Origin: Sarcocystis neurona
Lineage: Eukaryota > Apicomplexa > Conoidasida > Eucoccidiorida > Sarcocystidae
DNA: 64,000 nt
Direction: 5' to 3'
NCBI GenBank assembly: GCA_000727475.1
Contig: KL647303.1
Location: forward strand, 896,408-960,407
Shown piece after piece: positions 36,801-51,693 of this stretch. The notes beneath the pieces are model-generated. The model was not told where the DNA came from, made no database searches, and saw nothing but the letters and a program-made list of their open reading frames with translations. A program made the position numbers and the translations under genes. Position 1 is the first letter of the stretch. Each line of letters starts with the position of its first letter.

Positions 36801-39800
36801 GTGTACACATATCTTTACACACGTGCCTGCCATATATATGTATATATATATGTGTATATATATATGTATGTTTCTCTCTCTCCGCGTGTATGCTCTGCGT
36901 CATAGTCTGTAGTGGCTGCTGGACGAAGTTCGGTCTCGCTGCTGTCCTCTCGCAGCGTGTTGAACGTCAAAATTCGCTTTCTCTGTATACCCCCCGTTAT
37001 TCCCCTCCCGGAGGAGTTTTGATGGATAAAGAAGCTCTGTGTCGTTATTCATTTGCCTGTAGATCTCTACATAACTTTTTCACGAACTTCCCTACAAGTG
37101 TACACAACTTCGTCTTCATCTGTTTCTCTACAAATGTGCGAATATGAACGAACACGAACGTACGAAACTTCATCTACTTCCCCGTACGTGCACGAAGCTT
37201 CACCTTTATCCGTTCCCCTATAAATGCAGGAACTCCAGGTAGTGTAGGAAACATTTGCTTTATCTGTTCCCCTCTAAGTGTACAAAACCCAACATCTTGT
37301 CCATTTCCCCGTGAGTGACTATGTGTCCGCACATTCACGACCAGTGGCTGCAGTGGTGTGTCTGCCCAGGAGCGGGGAACAGCAAAATATTTACTTCAGG
37401 TGTCTATCCAGAGAAATGTCGACACAGAGCAATACGTACGTCAGGTGTCTATACAGAGGTGTGGTAGACACGGAGCGGCTCTTTTTCTGCTGATGTCTAC
37501 TGCTGTTCCTACTGCGACGCGTACATATACGTACAGACGCACATATATACGTCTACATTTATCCGTATAGCGAGTTACGCAAAACAGCAGCCACCTCCCG
37601 ACATTGTCTGTATGCGTGTATCTGTCTATGTATGTGTGTTAACAGAGTGAAAGAGCGCTACCCAGGGGCGTCCCGTGTGTATGTATGCGCTTAAAAAAAA
37701 CACGCAACAGCTCCGCACACCTAGCAGTCGCATACGAACCACACAGAAGGAGAAAAAAGCACCTTGTCCTGTCTGCACGTCCATATCCAAAATATATACA
37801 TGAGGAAACGCCTTCCACGTAGACAAAAGTCTCGCCCCCTTGAATATATATATATATATATATATATACATACACGTATGAATGTACACGGGCACATACT
37901 TGTGTATTCTGAGCTCCTAGGAGACAGTCGAAATAGGCAGGCACGCTTTCTCTCTCTCTACATATATGTGCACATGCATGTGTATATCTATATTTGTCTG
38001 TTTGTGTGTGTCTTCGTCTCTCTATATGTTTACAAGCTGTGAAGTCTTTTTACGTAAGGGAAGGCAGAGAGGTGTCCAGCAGCAAGTCGAGTGCGTGGAT
38101 GCTGGACGCAAGAAGTGCGTTGCGTTCGTTTTTTTCGGTCTTTCGATATCCCGCGTCTCCTTCTTCTTCTGCCGGTGGCCGCTTTTGTCCCGCCGCCGGC
38201 TCGGACGGTGTGCCTTTCTGTTCTGGCTTCTCATCTCGTGCAGCATGCCCCCCTGCGTGTCTCTCTCTGTCTGCTGCTGCGAGGTTCCCGTCTCGCTGTC
38301 TCGCGAGAGACGTCTGCGCGCTGTCGTCGTCCTTCTGTCGCGTCTCACACGCGACGTCCCCGTCGTGTTCTTCTGCACACGTATCCACTCAGTATCTCTG
38401 TCTCGGTCCTTCTCCACGTTTTTTCTCTTCTGCATCAGCTGTGTTGGCCTCCCGTCCTCTTCTGTGGCCTGCAGGTGGCTAGCGACATGGATATGCCGGG
38501 CCACTCGCTGATCGGAGTGTACGGCCACTGCAGTCAGGACCTCGTGAACTTGCTGCTGCTCGGAGCCGCGAGCAGCAACGTTTTTGACGGAGATAGAAAG
38601 CTCGGCTCGTTCTCTGCTCCTGCTGCTGCTGCTTCTTCTTCTTCTGCCTCTGCCGCAGCGGCACAGCCGAAGGACGGAGCGGCAGCAGCAAAGACGGCAA
38701 CCGGAGGGCGCGGGGCAGAAGGAGCAGCAGGAGGCGAAGGCGAAGAACGAGAAGAAGAAGAAGAAGACGCAGCAACAGCAGGAGCAGCGGCTGCGCGAGG
38801 GGGAGCCGGCAGAGGAGAGGCGGGAACAGCAGGGGCACTGGCAGCAACATGCCGAGATCAGGCAACAGCAGAGAAAAGAAAATGCGCAGGTCAAGAAGGA
38901 AGAGAAGAAGAAGAGGAACACACACACTTGAAAGGTGTTCGAAAGAGACCTCTTGCCGGATTCCTCAGCGAGATGGAAGCACTTCGGTAAACGTCGACGG
39001 TCCACCTATATGCGTACATTCATATATACGTGTGTCCGCCGCGCCTGTCCTCTTTATCACATGCGGAGGTGCTGCCGACACAGACAGACCAGTCCCGCGT
39101 TTGTGTCTGTTATACCGCAACTGCTTGTGTGAGGACTTTCCAGACGGAGATGACCAAGTCCTTCCAACGTGCGCAGATCCGACCGTATTTCACACAAGGA
39201 AGTACACACGCATGTATGAGTATACGGATATGTAGTCGAGTTCGACAGCAAAATTTCCTCGCCCTCTCTCCCTCTCTGTGAGGGTGTCTGTCTGTGTGAC
39301 TCTCTCTAGAGAGAGAGACACAGAGACATACATACCTGTGTAGACAACGAATAGAGCGAAAGACCGACACACATATATATATATATGTGAATGTGCACAT
39401 ATATTTACATATGAGTGTGTGTGTGTGTGTAGGTGTACTGGACCTTGAGTAGGCAGATACAGGAGAGGGCATGGGAGGTCGTCACATTTACAGAAGAGAG
39501 GGCCACAGGCCGAGATTTACGTATGTATATATACGTGTGTAGGTGTAGGCGTACTGGACGACCCCTTGAATAGGTGGTAAAAATCAGAGAGGCCGTCTCC
39601 TGTACACACAGGAACATGCGTGGTGTACCCACGTCTTCCTTTTACGTCACGAACGGTTACTTATACGTAGCAGACTCATATACACACATACGTTTACATA
39701 GATATATTTGTATATAAACAGATACACACACATATACGAGGGGCCTGCTACATGGAGACGCATATACGAACATGTGTATCCATGTAGGACCTGTACTTGT

Positions 39801-40278
39801 GTACACAGATATGTATCTATATATCTCTATGGAAATTTCGGTCGGCAAATCTCTGCACCTATCTGTTTAAGTGTGTGAACATCCACCTCCGTGTGGGTGC
39901 GATATCTGCGTCGGCAGTGGATGGGTGAGGCGCACACACAACGAGACGCGCAGAAGACCTTCGCATATAAATTATACATGCGAATGTGTACGACCAGAAA
40001 GAGAGGGCGAGACAGAGACACAGACAAACAGAGAAACTTCTTCAATACGAGTGACTTGCTCGCGTCTCTTCTCTTCATAGTTGTACACAAGTAAGACTGC
40101 GCGTGGGTATCTGGATGTGTGTGCGCCTCCTTCGGTCAATGCAGACGCTGATAAAGACAGCCGAGCTATTTTTCCACGTCTGACGCAGACTCGCACGAAT
40201 GCGTATATATATGTATATGCAGGCGTGTGTGCGTGTATCAATGTATGTGTGTAATATTGACTTATATATCTGTATGTT

Positions 40279-40326
<48 letters not shown>

Positions 40327-43300
40327 TACATATACACATCTGTGTACAAATATATATATATATATATAGATCAAAAAGAGAGAGACGTGTGTGAATCCTG
40401 CGTGCGGGTATATATCTATGTCTCTCTCTATATATCTTTGTATGTGCTTGTGTATGTGTTTCAGTATGTGCGTGTAATATTGGGGTATAAGTCTGTATGT
40501 GTACATATATATATGTGTATATTAGAGAGAGAGATATGTATGCGTCCTGCGTGAGTTTATGTATTTGTATCTGTCTCTCTCTCTATACATATATATATTT
40601 ATATGTGCATGTGTGTATGTATCACTACATGTGTGTAATATGTCGGTATGTGTGTGTGCGTGCGTATTTGCGTACGTATGTACATCCATATGTATATGGA
40701 TAGACAGAGAGACGTGTGTGTGTAGGGCGTGAGTATATATACCTCTGTTTGTTTGTACGCACTTGCCGACACTACAGAGACACAGGAAGTGTTCCAGTGA
40801 CTATTTTACAGACGCTTTTTTTCCACAGCGGCGAGACACGCGTGGTCGCTCTTTGCCCTGCATGCGCCCGTCTCCTCTCGCCACGCGGGGGAGACACACA
40901 CACACGCCCACCCAGACATGTACAGAGTCACAGAGGGGGGGCGACAACAGCCAGAAAGCGGCAGCACCCCTCCACGTGGAGAAAGGAAAAGTGTAAAGGA
41001 TCAGAAAGATGGGCACGTCAGCGGCCATCGATATGTGCGGGTGTGCATGCGCAGCAGTGCACCTGTGGAGACGGAGAGACTGGTGAATGCAGAGAGGAAA
41101 GTAATGCAGCAGACACCTCTGGACAAGAGAGACTGAGAGGAAGAAGTTTAGCAGATGCCTCCGGCAATGGAAGAGACACGTGTAGGGGAGACGGGAGAAG
41201 ATAGTGTGCGTCGGCAGGGCGCGCATGTGCGCGTGTGCTCGTGCGTCCCACAGCCTGCTGCCCGTTGCGGCTGGCGGGAAGCCCCGGGCTGCTGTGCGTG
41301 TCCCTCCTCCTCTTCGGTCGGCGAGTGCGTGTGGTCCTTTCCGTCTCCTCACGAGACGACGCGCCCCCCGTCTCGTCTCCCTCTCTCCCTCTGTGCAGAA
41401 GAAGGCGCTGCGGGGACTGCGTCGAGCAAGAGCAGCTGCGCGCGAACCTGCAGCAGTTCCTCACCACACGCACGGCGGCAGCAGAATCTTTCTCACGCGC
41501 GCGAACAACGCAGCAAGTAAACACACACATATCCACAGAAAGAGAGAGCGGAGGGCCAGAGACAGACAGACAGACAGAGAGATATATGTGTTGCTGCATG
41601 TGCTGCTCTTCGCACGTGGAGAGCCTCTGTGGCGATGTGTACGTATGTATGTATGTGTGTGTGTGTGTGTGTGCGTGTGTGTGTGTCTGTGTGTGTGTGT
41701 GCCTTTGCGGTGATTTGTTTCCCCTCTGCAGCAGTTTCTTCTTCTTGGGCTTCTTCTACACATCAGGTGCACCCATACGGACACACACACACACACACAC
41801 ACACACGTCCTATCGTGTGGCCGTATAGAGTGCGCGCATGCACCTGGTGTGGGTATACACAGAGAAGAAAGAGACGTAGAGCACCTGACACATCTGTGCA
41901 GTGGGCACTGCCACATATGACTGGGTTACTATTGATGAGGCTCATGGGCGGACGTGTGTGGCCCTGCGCATGCACTTCACCCCCTCTCTGTCTGTGTTGC
42001 CTGTTGAATCGATTGCTGGGACGTTCTTCGTTGCCTTCTATTTTCCTGTCCTTTTCCTTCGTCTTTCTCTCGTGAGGGACCCAGTCGTACGCTTTCCTGC
42101 GCTGCTGCCCAGGCGGCTGCGGCCTCATACGCGAGCTGCTGTCTACGAGGACGACGCTTTGCCTTTCTTGCTCTCTCTCTGGGTTGTTTCTCTTCCCATT
42201 TTCCTTGTGCGTCATCTTACTTTTTGTTTTCTTCTCTGGGTTTCTCACTTTCTTTGACCCTCTGCGTTTGGTGCTGCCGCTGCTGCTGCCTGGCGCCGGG
42301 CTGGCCTTGGCTGCTGTCACTGCTGTGTGTGGATTTGCTGCTGCTGCTGCTGCTCTATGTTCTCTTGCTGCGGCCTCTTTGCTGCTGTTGAGAGCGGTGC
42401 GCAGATACTGCGAAGTGGGGAGCAGGTACAAGCATCCGCACTTCCCGCTCTGGGTCGTAGGCAGCAGCAATCACTACACCACACTTTTTTCTCGCGATCT
42501 CCTTGCTGCTGCTGTCCCCCCTGCGCGCCTAGCTGAAATTGTAAGCGAAGGAAAACGCGAAACGAAGGAGAAATGAAGAGACAGAACCTCTCCGTAGAAG
42601 CAGCAGCAACACCGACGGCAGTCCGAAGAAGCGATTGTGACGTGGTGATGCTGCTGCTGCAGCGCAACAACGGCAACAGCAGCAGCAGCAACCAACGCAG
42701 CAGGGGAAGAAGGAGGAAAAGGCAAGAAAAAGGAGAAAGGAAACGAAGGAAAAGTGCTGCAGAACGAAAGTCAGACGACGCGGCAGCAACACGACACCAC
42801 CAGTGCTGCACCGGCACCAACAGTCAAAAGGGCGGCAACCTCCCGAGGGACTGCAGCAGCAGCAGCACAGGCGGCGCCACGAGCAGATATAGAGCCGCAG
42901 CAAAAACAGAGTACAGACGGTTGGAGCAGCGAACGCAACACCAATTCAACAAACGCAAGGCCAAACTTGCACCTGCGGGTCGTTCCATCTCCGGGGGTAC
43001 ATGTGTACATATATAGATGTATATATCTATGTCTCTGTCTCTCTCTCTCTCTATACATATATATACGCATCTATGTGTGCTTTTCATACATCTGTAAACA
43101 TGTATGTTCCCGTCTGTTCATCTATCAATATTTGTATATATCCGCAAGTCCATAACTCTAAACATCGCTATATATACAAGTTTGTGTGCGTGCACTTATA
43201 TATATATCTTCACGTGTGTCTTTATATCTGTGTACGGAGAGCTATATATGTGGTTCGGTGTGTCTTATTCTATATAGAGTTACATACACGCGTATGTCTC

Positions 43301-46300
43301 TCTGTGCGTCTACGCACGCGTATGTGCCTATTTATGTACCCACCCCTACATATGTACATAGGTGTGTGTGTTTATACCTGCATACAGATAGCCTGTCTGT
43401 GTCTTTGCTTGCACATATATATATATATATATATGCGTCCTCCTATGTGCGTGCCTACACCTGCATACATATATCCACACGTACGTGTGTATATCTGTAT
43501 CTTATATGCATGTGCATATGAGTCCATGTATGCAGCACCTATATAGATTTGTACGTCTATACATATGTGTGTGATGTAAGTGGTTTGTATACAAGTACGC
43601 TAACAACTTCCTGTGTCCCCCGTCTCCATGTCTCTCCGTCTCCGTCTCCGTCTCTCTGTGTCTGTACGTATCTTCTTGAGTGGGACGTCTGCTTTCTTGT
43701 GTACAGGAGGCGCAGGCTGCCTTCCGGGATTTCGACCGCGATGGGAACTTCTTAATTCTGACAGAACATCTTGCTGCACTTCTTGCGCAACTCGGTAGGT
43801 TCGCCTTTCTCCGCACTTGTCTTCTTCTGCCCGTCTACATTTCGTCTCCAGATTAGCTGTGTAGAGTACGCATACACTTTCCTGCTACGTGTGCACGTCC
43901 AGACATATCCACACACGTACGTATATGCATATACATATGTATATGGGTAGGCAAGGTCACACACACACACACATGTATGGGGACAAGTATGTATGAGTCC
44001 ACCAGTACAGAGATATATATATGTATATATGTATGGGTCAGACACTCCTGCGTAGACGACTACCGGCAGACACGTGTAGAAGTATTACGCATGCATGGGC
44101 GTGTATCGCGTTGTTCTCGTGCGATGGGTTCTTCGGGCCGCTGTGTGGAGGTGTGCATGTGTGTGTATATATTATGGGCATGTGTGAGGGTTCTGCCCGG
44201 CTACGTATCAACACTTACATGTATGTATATAGGCAAAGTCACACTTACATACACATGCATGCGCCTGTGTTTTTGTGAGTCCACGTGAACGTATATCTCT
44301 CTGTATCTACCTACCTACCTATCTATCTATATATCTATCTATCTGTATATATGTATATATATTTAGATATGTATGTGTGTGTGTGTGTGAACCTGGGAGA
44401 CTACATTAGTCTTATTCTCTGTATGATTAGATCTCTTACTTCCCGCGTAGAGCTATATACACATCTATACGTATGTACAGACATACACACACACACACAT
44501 ATTACATAGTTTCTACGTATATATATCTATATCAACGTACTTTCCCAGGCGCATGTACGCGCGTATATACAAACATTTATATATATGCACGTGTTCAAAT
44601 GAAGTACAAATATGAGTATATGTATGTATACATATGTGGGTGTATCTGTCTTTCTGCGTGTATGCTTCGGTGCATGTATATATATATATATAGGTGTATG
44701 TGTCTGTCTATCTCGTGTGTGTATTTGCCTCTCTATGTACAAGAGGCGGTAAGAACTCCCCCTGCGTCTTTGCAACCGACGTGCTCTACCTGTACGAGAC
44801 CTCTGCTATACACCTATCGGTATACATATATATCATACGTGCATGTGTATTTTTATCTCTCAATCTGCATATACACATGTATCTATTCTTTCTGTACTGC
44901 GTTTTGCAGCATATATATGTGTGTATGTGCTTATCTCTTTTTCTGCTGTGCGGAGGAAAGCAAGGGGGATGCATGTGTTGTCCTCGCAGTATAAAATAGA
45001 GTGTAGCACGTGTTTCACAGTCCAACAGCAGGAGCAGCAAAACAGCAGCGATACACTGGGACCCGCAGCACACACCCACCTGCGACGCTAAAAGCAGCAA
45101 CCTGCACGTGGGAGGAACAGCAACAGCAGCAGCTCCCAAGCAGCCGCAGACGCACGCGTCATAGCAGCAGCAACACCCAAGCAACCGCAGACGCACGCCT
45201 GATAGCAGCAGCAGCTGCCTCAACGGCAGAGGCGTGACAGCGACACACAGACAGAGAGAGAGACAGCAAAAGCAGCAGGAACGTGAGACGAGCCGCAGAA
45301 GCATCAGAGACAGCAGCGTTGGGGAGTTTTCTTGCTAGCCGCATGACCAGCAGCAGCAGCAGTAGGGTTGACGCTTGGGACAGCAGCAGCAGCAGTAGGG
45401 TTGACGCTTGGGACAGCAGCAGCAGCAGCACGCGGGATTGACCGGCGACAGAAGCGGCAGACTCCGCCCAGCAGCAGCGGAGACGGCGTCCGTCCTAGCA
45501 GGGGTAGCAGCAGCGACAGGGACATGTCGCAGCAGTCGCAGCAGACGAGGAGGGGCCCCGTAGCAGAGCAGCTGCAGCGGGGGGAATGTGCGGGAATGCT
45601 GCTGCTGGCTGACGCTTGTTGCTGCTGTGCGGTTATTCTTTTCTCTCTACGCCTCAAAACAGACTCGGCGTTGTCCTGCCTTCACCACATAGCGTCATCC
45701 GTATACTCGCTGCGGTGGCTTTCTCTTTTCCCGTGGAATGTCTGCATGTACGTCTGCCTACAGTCCAGGATGTGTATGCATGCGTGAGTTCCCGTGTGCC
45801 TTGTTCGCACACGCACGCGGCGCTGTTTGTGCTGCTTCTTTCTCCTCCTCTTTGATATATCGGTGATATATGGACGAGATACAGACTCAAGCATAAGAAC
45901 GTTTCTAAAGGGTCTGCGTACCTCTGGGCGGGTGTGTGGGAATGGGCCAGTAAGTCGCAAACAGAGAATGCCTGCTGCTGCTGTGTGGGGGACGCGGTGG
46001 TCCCTGCTGCTGCCGCGCGGTTGTGTGGGGAACGCGGTGGTCCCTGCTGCTGCCGCGCGGTTGTGTGGGGAACGCCCCGGTTCCTGCTGCTGCTGCTGTT
46101 GTGTGTGTGGCTGACGGTGATGCCTGCTGCGCCTTCGATAATTAATGCGCATGCAGGCCAACAAGAGCGACTGGTGGAGGCGCAACGCGCGACAAGTGCA
46201 GCAGAAGGTGTGGTTTTGCTCAGCGATTTTCTCAAGTGGTACTCGGACGTTGTCACGCAGCAGCGATCTCAGTCAGGTAATTTCTGCAGAAAGTGCACAC

Positions 46301-49300
46301 CTCGACTTCCTCTATTTCCCCCAAATTCTGACGCTCCATCTGGACATGTACATGTGTTCGTACTCTTCTCGTAGCGACGATGCACGTATATTCGTCCTGA
46401 TATATATATATATATATATATATCTTGGTGATGCTATATGTGTCTGCATCTTGGTGCGTGCAGACACCTTCACACCGGTGCATATATGTATATATTGTCT
46501 CGCTGTGTGACAAGTTGACATTAACCGATACACATATGTATCCGTAGATGTATACGGCTGGCGTCTACGAACGTGCGTATATATATGGCGTAAGCGTGAG
46601 TGGGTGTATGTATAAAAGAGAGGGAGTTAAGCGTAGGGTCCGCGATTTCTGTAAAGAGTGTGTCTCCTTCATATATATAGATGTATAACTACATGTATAT
46701 AGCAGGTGTCGGTGTATGGATATATATTCACGCATTCGTGCCAGCTCTCTTGATACACATAATACACACACATATATATATACACACGAGTGCGTACATG
46801 TGTGCTTATGTATATACACAAAGATATGTATGTATTTACACGTGCAGATGCACGGAAATACACGCAGTCTTCATACATATATATATGCGTAGTGTATATG
46901 TATAGAGATGGCATATGAATATGTGTATATATGTGTATACGTAGAAGACTGCGTACACCCATCTATCTGTCCATCTCTCTCTATATATATTCACACGAGC
47001 AGATGTAGAGAAATGCACCCCGTTTATATATATGTATATGTATACATATATGCGTAATGCGTATGTATAGAGATGGCCTCTATATATTATAGACATGTTG
47101 AAGAGGAGAGGGCACGCGAACGTATGCGTCTGTGTAGCTCGGCACGTAGAGATGAAAGGGGAAAATATGGACGTACGTAAATATATATTTGTGTGTGTGT
47201 GTGTGTCGTTGTGTGGGGCGCAGGGACACCCCCGTCGCCGAAGGCCTTGATCTGCGTGTGGAGTTCTTCTTCTGCATGTGTTCGGACGTGTGTATGTAGA
47301 GCGTCAAGTCGCATCGACACGCATGCACCTGGGATGAGAATCTTGAAGGATTTCACAACTCAGTGGAAGATATTACCTTGTGCTCCGGTGTGTCTGGTGT
47401 TGCCCGTTTGGGTGTACGAACACCACACACGTCTCTCTGTGTCTTTACATGCACGGCGCAGTTTCCGCTGTTTTCCCCCCTTGCAGCACCGACCTCCGCA
47501 GCGTCGTGCACTGCAGTTCTGTTCCTCTGAAAGATGTACCCGTCCGCGCCGCTGCCTTTTCTGCAAATGCCGTCGCAGTTGACCCTGCCTCTCGCCTTCT
47601 TCCCCTGCACCCGAAGAAGGCAGGGAAAAGGGGGGGAGGGGGCTCCGCCGAGAGACGGAGACGCGTCGTCGCCCACTTTTGCTTCTGCCGTGGTTTCCTC
47701 TTCGGGGCGCTCGCCGCTGCTTCCTGAACTTCGCTGTTTCATCGTCTCCCCGTCGCGCGTCTCCCTGCTGCTTCCACTGTTTGGCTTCCTGGCCGCCTCC
47801 TGCTGCTCTCCCTGCTCCTCCTCGCGCGCAGTTTTTGCTCCTCCGCCTTCCGGTGAAGGATGGAGTGTCTTGTTGAGTTCCTCCCGCTGAATACGATGGA
47901 GCGTTTTGTTGACTTCTTCTCGTCTGCTCAGGAAACGCTTTTCCGCGCTCTGTCGCTGTTGCTCTGCATGTCCCTCTGTGTGTATGTGTCTTTCTGCTTC
48001 TCCCTTCTGGACTTCCTTCGGGCCCTCCCTGCGCACCACCTCTCCACACGACCTCCTCCCTTCTTTCACCCCCGCCTTTGCAACTTGTCGTTTTCCTCTT
48101 CTTCATCTTCTTCACAGCTGTTGTTGCTTTTCTTCTTTTTCTGAAGGCTCGTCTCCCGTTTCTTGCGACGCTTCTCTTCGAACTCTTCTTCCTCGTATTG
48201 GCCTTTTATCCCCACACTTCTGCTTCCCTTCCCTCCGACGGACTTCTTTTCCTTTTCTTCCGGGTCGCCGTCTTCGCCTTTTCTCCTCTCTTCCTTGTGA
48301 ATTTGTTCTCTTCTCGCTTTTTTTCTCCGCTTCCAGCCTTTCTCTGCCTCGCCTCTTTTCCTGTCGTCTCGTCTCCCTCTTCTGTCCGTCTCGCTTCACT
48401 TCTTTTTTCGCCTTTTCTGTCTCCCTGTCTTTTCGTCCTCCTGTCTTTCTCCGTCTTCTTCTTCGTCGTCGTTTTTCCTCCTTGGCTTCTCCGTCCTGGA
48501 TTTCATCTTAGTCTCTCTCTTTGCCTCACTTCTTCGTTTCCTGCTTCTTGTGGAGTTCTGTTTGCTGCTGTGCGCGTCCCCCAGGCGAAGATGTAGAGCC
48601 TCCGCAGAAGTTCACCGTTTATATCTACGACGGGCAGACGCCTCCGGGTAATCTGCTGCTGCGTATCTGCGCAGCTCTTTTCTGTTCTTTTTCACTCGAA
48701 AAGGAGAAGAAGTTGACACAACGCTGCAGCGCACGTCTCTTAAAGTTTAGAAAGGGCGGTAGACGGTCTTTTCGGTTTCTTTCGACAGGTGGATTCGAGA
48801 GAGTATGTGCCGACACAGGAAGTCTTTATACGCCAGTCATCTGTTAACAGTTTTCCATTGCTTCTATAAAGAAAAGGACGCATGTTGATTCCCTACGTTG
48901 GACCCATTTTTCATCTATATATGCGTGCTCGTACACTGGAGATACATACGTGTACAGATTTGTTACGGTTTTCACATACACACCTATATATGTATATATA
49001 TATATATATGTGTACATATATTCATATATACATACATGCATATATACATACATACACATGCACGTATATCCACTCATGTATACCTATGTATACATCTGTG
49101 TGTATATGTATGTATATGTATCATTGTGTTACTGTTTGTACATATGGATACATATATATACACGTATATACATACATATACAAATATATACGTATCTATA
49201 CATATATATACATACCTATACATAGATACACATATCTATACGTAAGTGTACATATATATACATATATATATGTATATACACATATATATACACATCTATA

Positions 49301-51075
49301 CATATATGTGTGTACATATATATATATTATATTATCGTGTATGTATATACACGCATATATACAAATGTATACATGCATATGCATGTATGTACATTCGTAT
49401 ATGTACATACGTATACATTTGTGTCTATATGTATATATGTGTACAAGTGTGCCACAGTGTATGTATACTCATACTTATATATATAGGTAGTATATACATA
49501 TGTGTGTGTATATATATACGTGTGCACGGATGTCACGCTTGTACATATATACACATGTATGGACATATATATGTATATATATATATGTATGTTTGTATAC
49601 GTGTATCAGGCCAGATTTGTTTATATACACCACGTGTGTGTATATCTACTCAGACAGCGTGCAGTGTATCAGTATTGACTTGCCCTTCGTGCAGCGGGTG
49701 TGTATGTGACATACGTATATACGTGTGCATCTATTATATTTTAGAGAGAAGGAGAAAAGACGGCACATATAGAAGATGGCTTGAAAAAGAAAGGTTGAGG
49801 TGGAGAGACATCGGTAGAAGACAGATGGCAGGATGAAAAGACAGGTAGCTCGATCGATAGACAGGGAGATGTAGAGGAGCAGGTGTACACGTACGTAGTG
49901 AGATATAGCCGTATAGGTACATGTAGATTGATGGATGGATATATATGTAGATTGATAGGTAGGTCTACGTACGTAGGTAGATAACTACGTGTGAATAGTA
50001 GACAGATAGACAGGTAGGTAGATGTACGTGAATGGGTCGGTAGGTGGGTTTTTGTAGATCGATAGCTAGATGTAAACGGGCTGCCAGACAGATAGATGTA
50101 CGTGGATAGGTAGGTAGACAGGTTTACGTAGATCGGTGGCTCGATGTGAATGGTAGACCGAGGTACATGTGAATATATGAATGTGGATAGATAGATATTC
50201 AGACAGAATGTGTTTATCGGTCCGTGCACACGCATGCACGGCGGGTGTGTATATGTAATCACAGGTAAATCTCGAGCCACAAAGAATGCTACCCGCCTAA
50301 ACAGCAGACATACACATGCAGCAGGTGTCTACATACATATATGTGTACATATATAAATCGAAACGTATACGTATTGCTTTTTCTCTCTGTATATATGTGG
50401 ATGTGTTTATCTGTATATGTGTATACACACATATGTATACATATATATATGTATGTATGTACGTACAGATGCGCACCTGCCTCCCGTCTGTACGCAGACA
50501 CGCAACGAGTGTGGATGTATAGGCGGCCTCTACATACATATATATGTACATATGTGTGTGCGTATACATGTACATATATATGTACATATATATGTATCTC
50601 TGTGCGCGTATTTTCTAGACACGTATACCAGAGCTACGCAGACATAGGCATTTGCAGACGGCGCAGAAGGATGAAGGCTCCGTTTCTCGGTTGAACAGCA
50701 CCAGAGGCGCACGCAAGTAGGAGTCCACCGAAGACAAAAAACGAACGCAGGAAATTTCACGCAGATTGAACAAACGAGTAATGCAAACGTAGACAGATGG
50801 ACCAAAAAGTGCTGCATGTGTACTTGTATTCAAAATGACGGAGAAAAGTCAGTTGTATACATCCAATTGCACAGGCTAGGCCAGGCGTATATATATATAT
50901 ATATGTATACTCAACATGCGTATGTATATATATATATATATGTATAATATATATATATATATATGTATAATATATATACATATATATATATAAATATATG
51001 CATGTAGGTGAATACACTAGTGTACATTTATCTGCACACGCCCAGTGAGGAGACTACGTACATGCTTCGCATGAG

Positions 51076-51120
<45 letters not shown>

Positions 51121-51651
51121 NNNNNNNNNNNNNNNNNNNNNNNNNNNNNNNNNNNNNNNNNNNNNNNNNNNNNNNNNNNNNNNNNNNNNNNNNNNNNNNN
51201 NNNNNNNNNNNNNNNNNNNNNNNNNNNNNNNNNNNNNNNNNNNNNNNNNNNNNNNNNNNNNNNNNNNNNNNNNNNNNNNNNNNNNNNNNNNNNNNNNNNN
51301 NNNNNNNNNNNNNNNNNNNNNNNNNNNNNNNNNNNNNNNNNNNNNNNNNNNNNNNNNNNNNNNNNNNNNNNNNNNNNNNNNNNNNNNNNNNNNNNNNNNN
51401 NNNNNNNNNNNNNNNNNNNNNNNNNNNNNNNNNNNNNNNNNNNNNNNNNNNNNNNNNNNNNNNNNNNNNNNNNNNNNNNNNNNNNNNNNNNNNNNNNNNN
51501 NNNNNNNNNNNNNNNNNNNNNNNNNNNNNNNNNNNNNNNNNNNNNNNNNNNNNNNNNNNNNNNNNNNNNNNNNNNNNNNNNNNNNNNNNNNNNNNNNNNN
51601 NNNNNNNNNNNNNNNNNNNNNNNNNNNNNNNNNNNNNNNNNNNNNNNNNNN

Positions 51652-51693
<42 letters not shown>

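Larger units (their letters stand above)
43795..46156 (+). other. Deubiquitinase intron 6
   Basis: GTAGGT donor, acceptor GCATGCAG. Microsatellite DNA to 44.95 kb, then CAG-rich sequence with minisatellites at 45.12-45.43 and 45.98-46.10 kb. Confidence 0.75.

Noticed and set aside
35785..36903. 372-codon minus-strand open frame rich in Tyr, Ile, His and Thr
   Set aside because: It is a translation of TATG/CACA/TATA microsatellites in intron 3. Equivalent frames occur wherever these repeats lie, and no domain or splice structure supports it.
40716..41713. Open frames at 40.8-41.7 kb as possible extra deubiquitinase exons
   Set aside because: Exon 4 joins exon 5 through a split Arg codon with no residues missing compared with MINDY-3, and the candidate frames have no matching phase.
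42573..43016. CAG-rich 147-codon frame after exon 5 as an additional exon
   Set aside because: The exon 5 to exon 6 join already matches MINDY-3 without a gap. The frame is Ser/Arg/Lys-rich repeat product open in more than one phase.
47480..47727. Strong acceptor and open frame in intron 7 as an exon between 7 and 8
   Set aside because: The required phase meets a TGA after 15 codons, and the open frame needs a different phase. The direct exon 7 to 8 join reproduces the family sequence.
47353..48115. 238- and 251-codon minus-strand Lys/Arg/Glu-rich frames in intron 7
   Set aside because: They are the purine-rich complement of the long pyrimidine tract before exon 8. Two overlapping frames look equally coding, which indicates composition and not selection.
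48078..48596. 172-codon plus-strand hydrophobic frame resembling a multi-pass membrane protein
   Set aside because: Phe/Leu/Ser codons from a CT-rich intron end; it runs straight into the exon 8 acceptor in the wrong frame.
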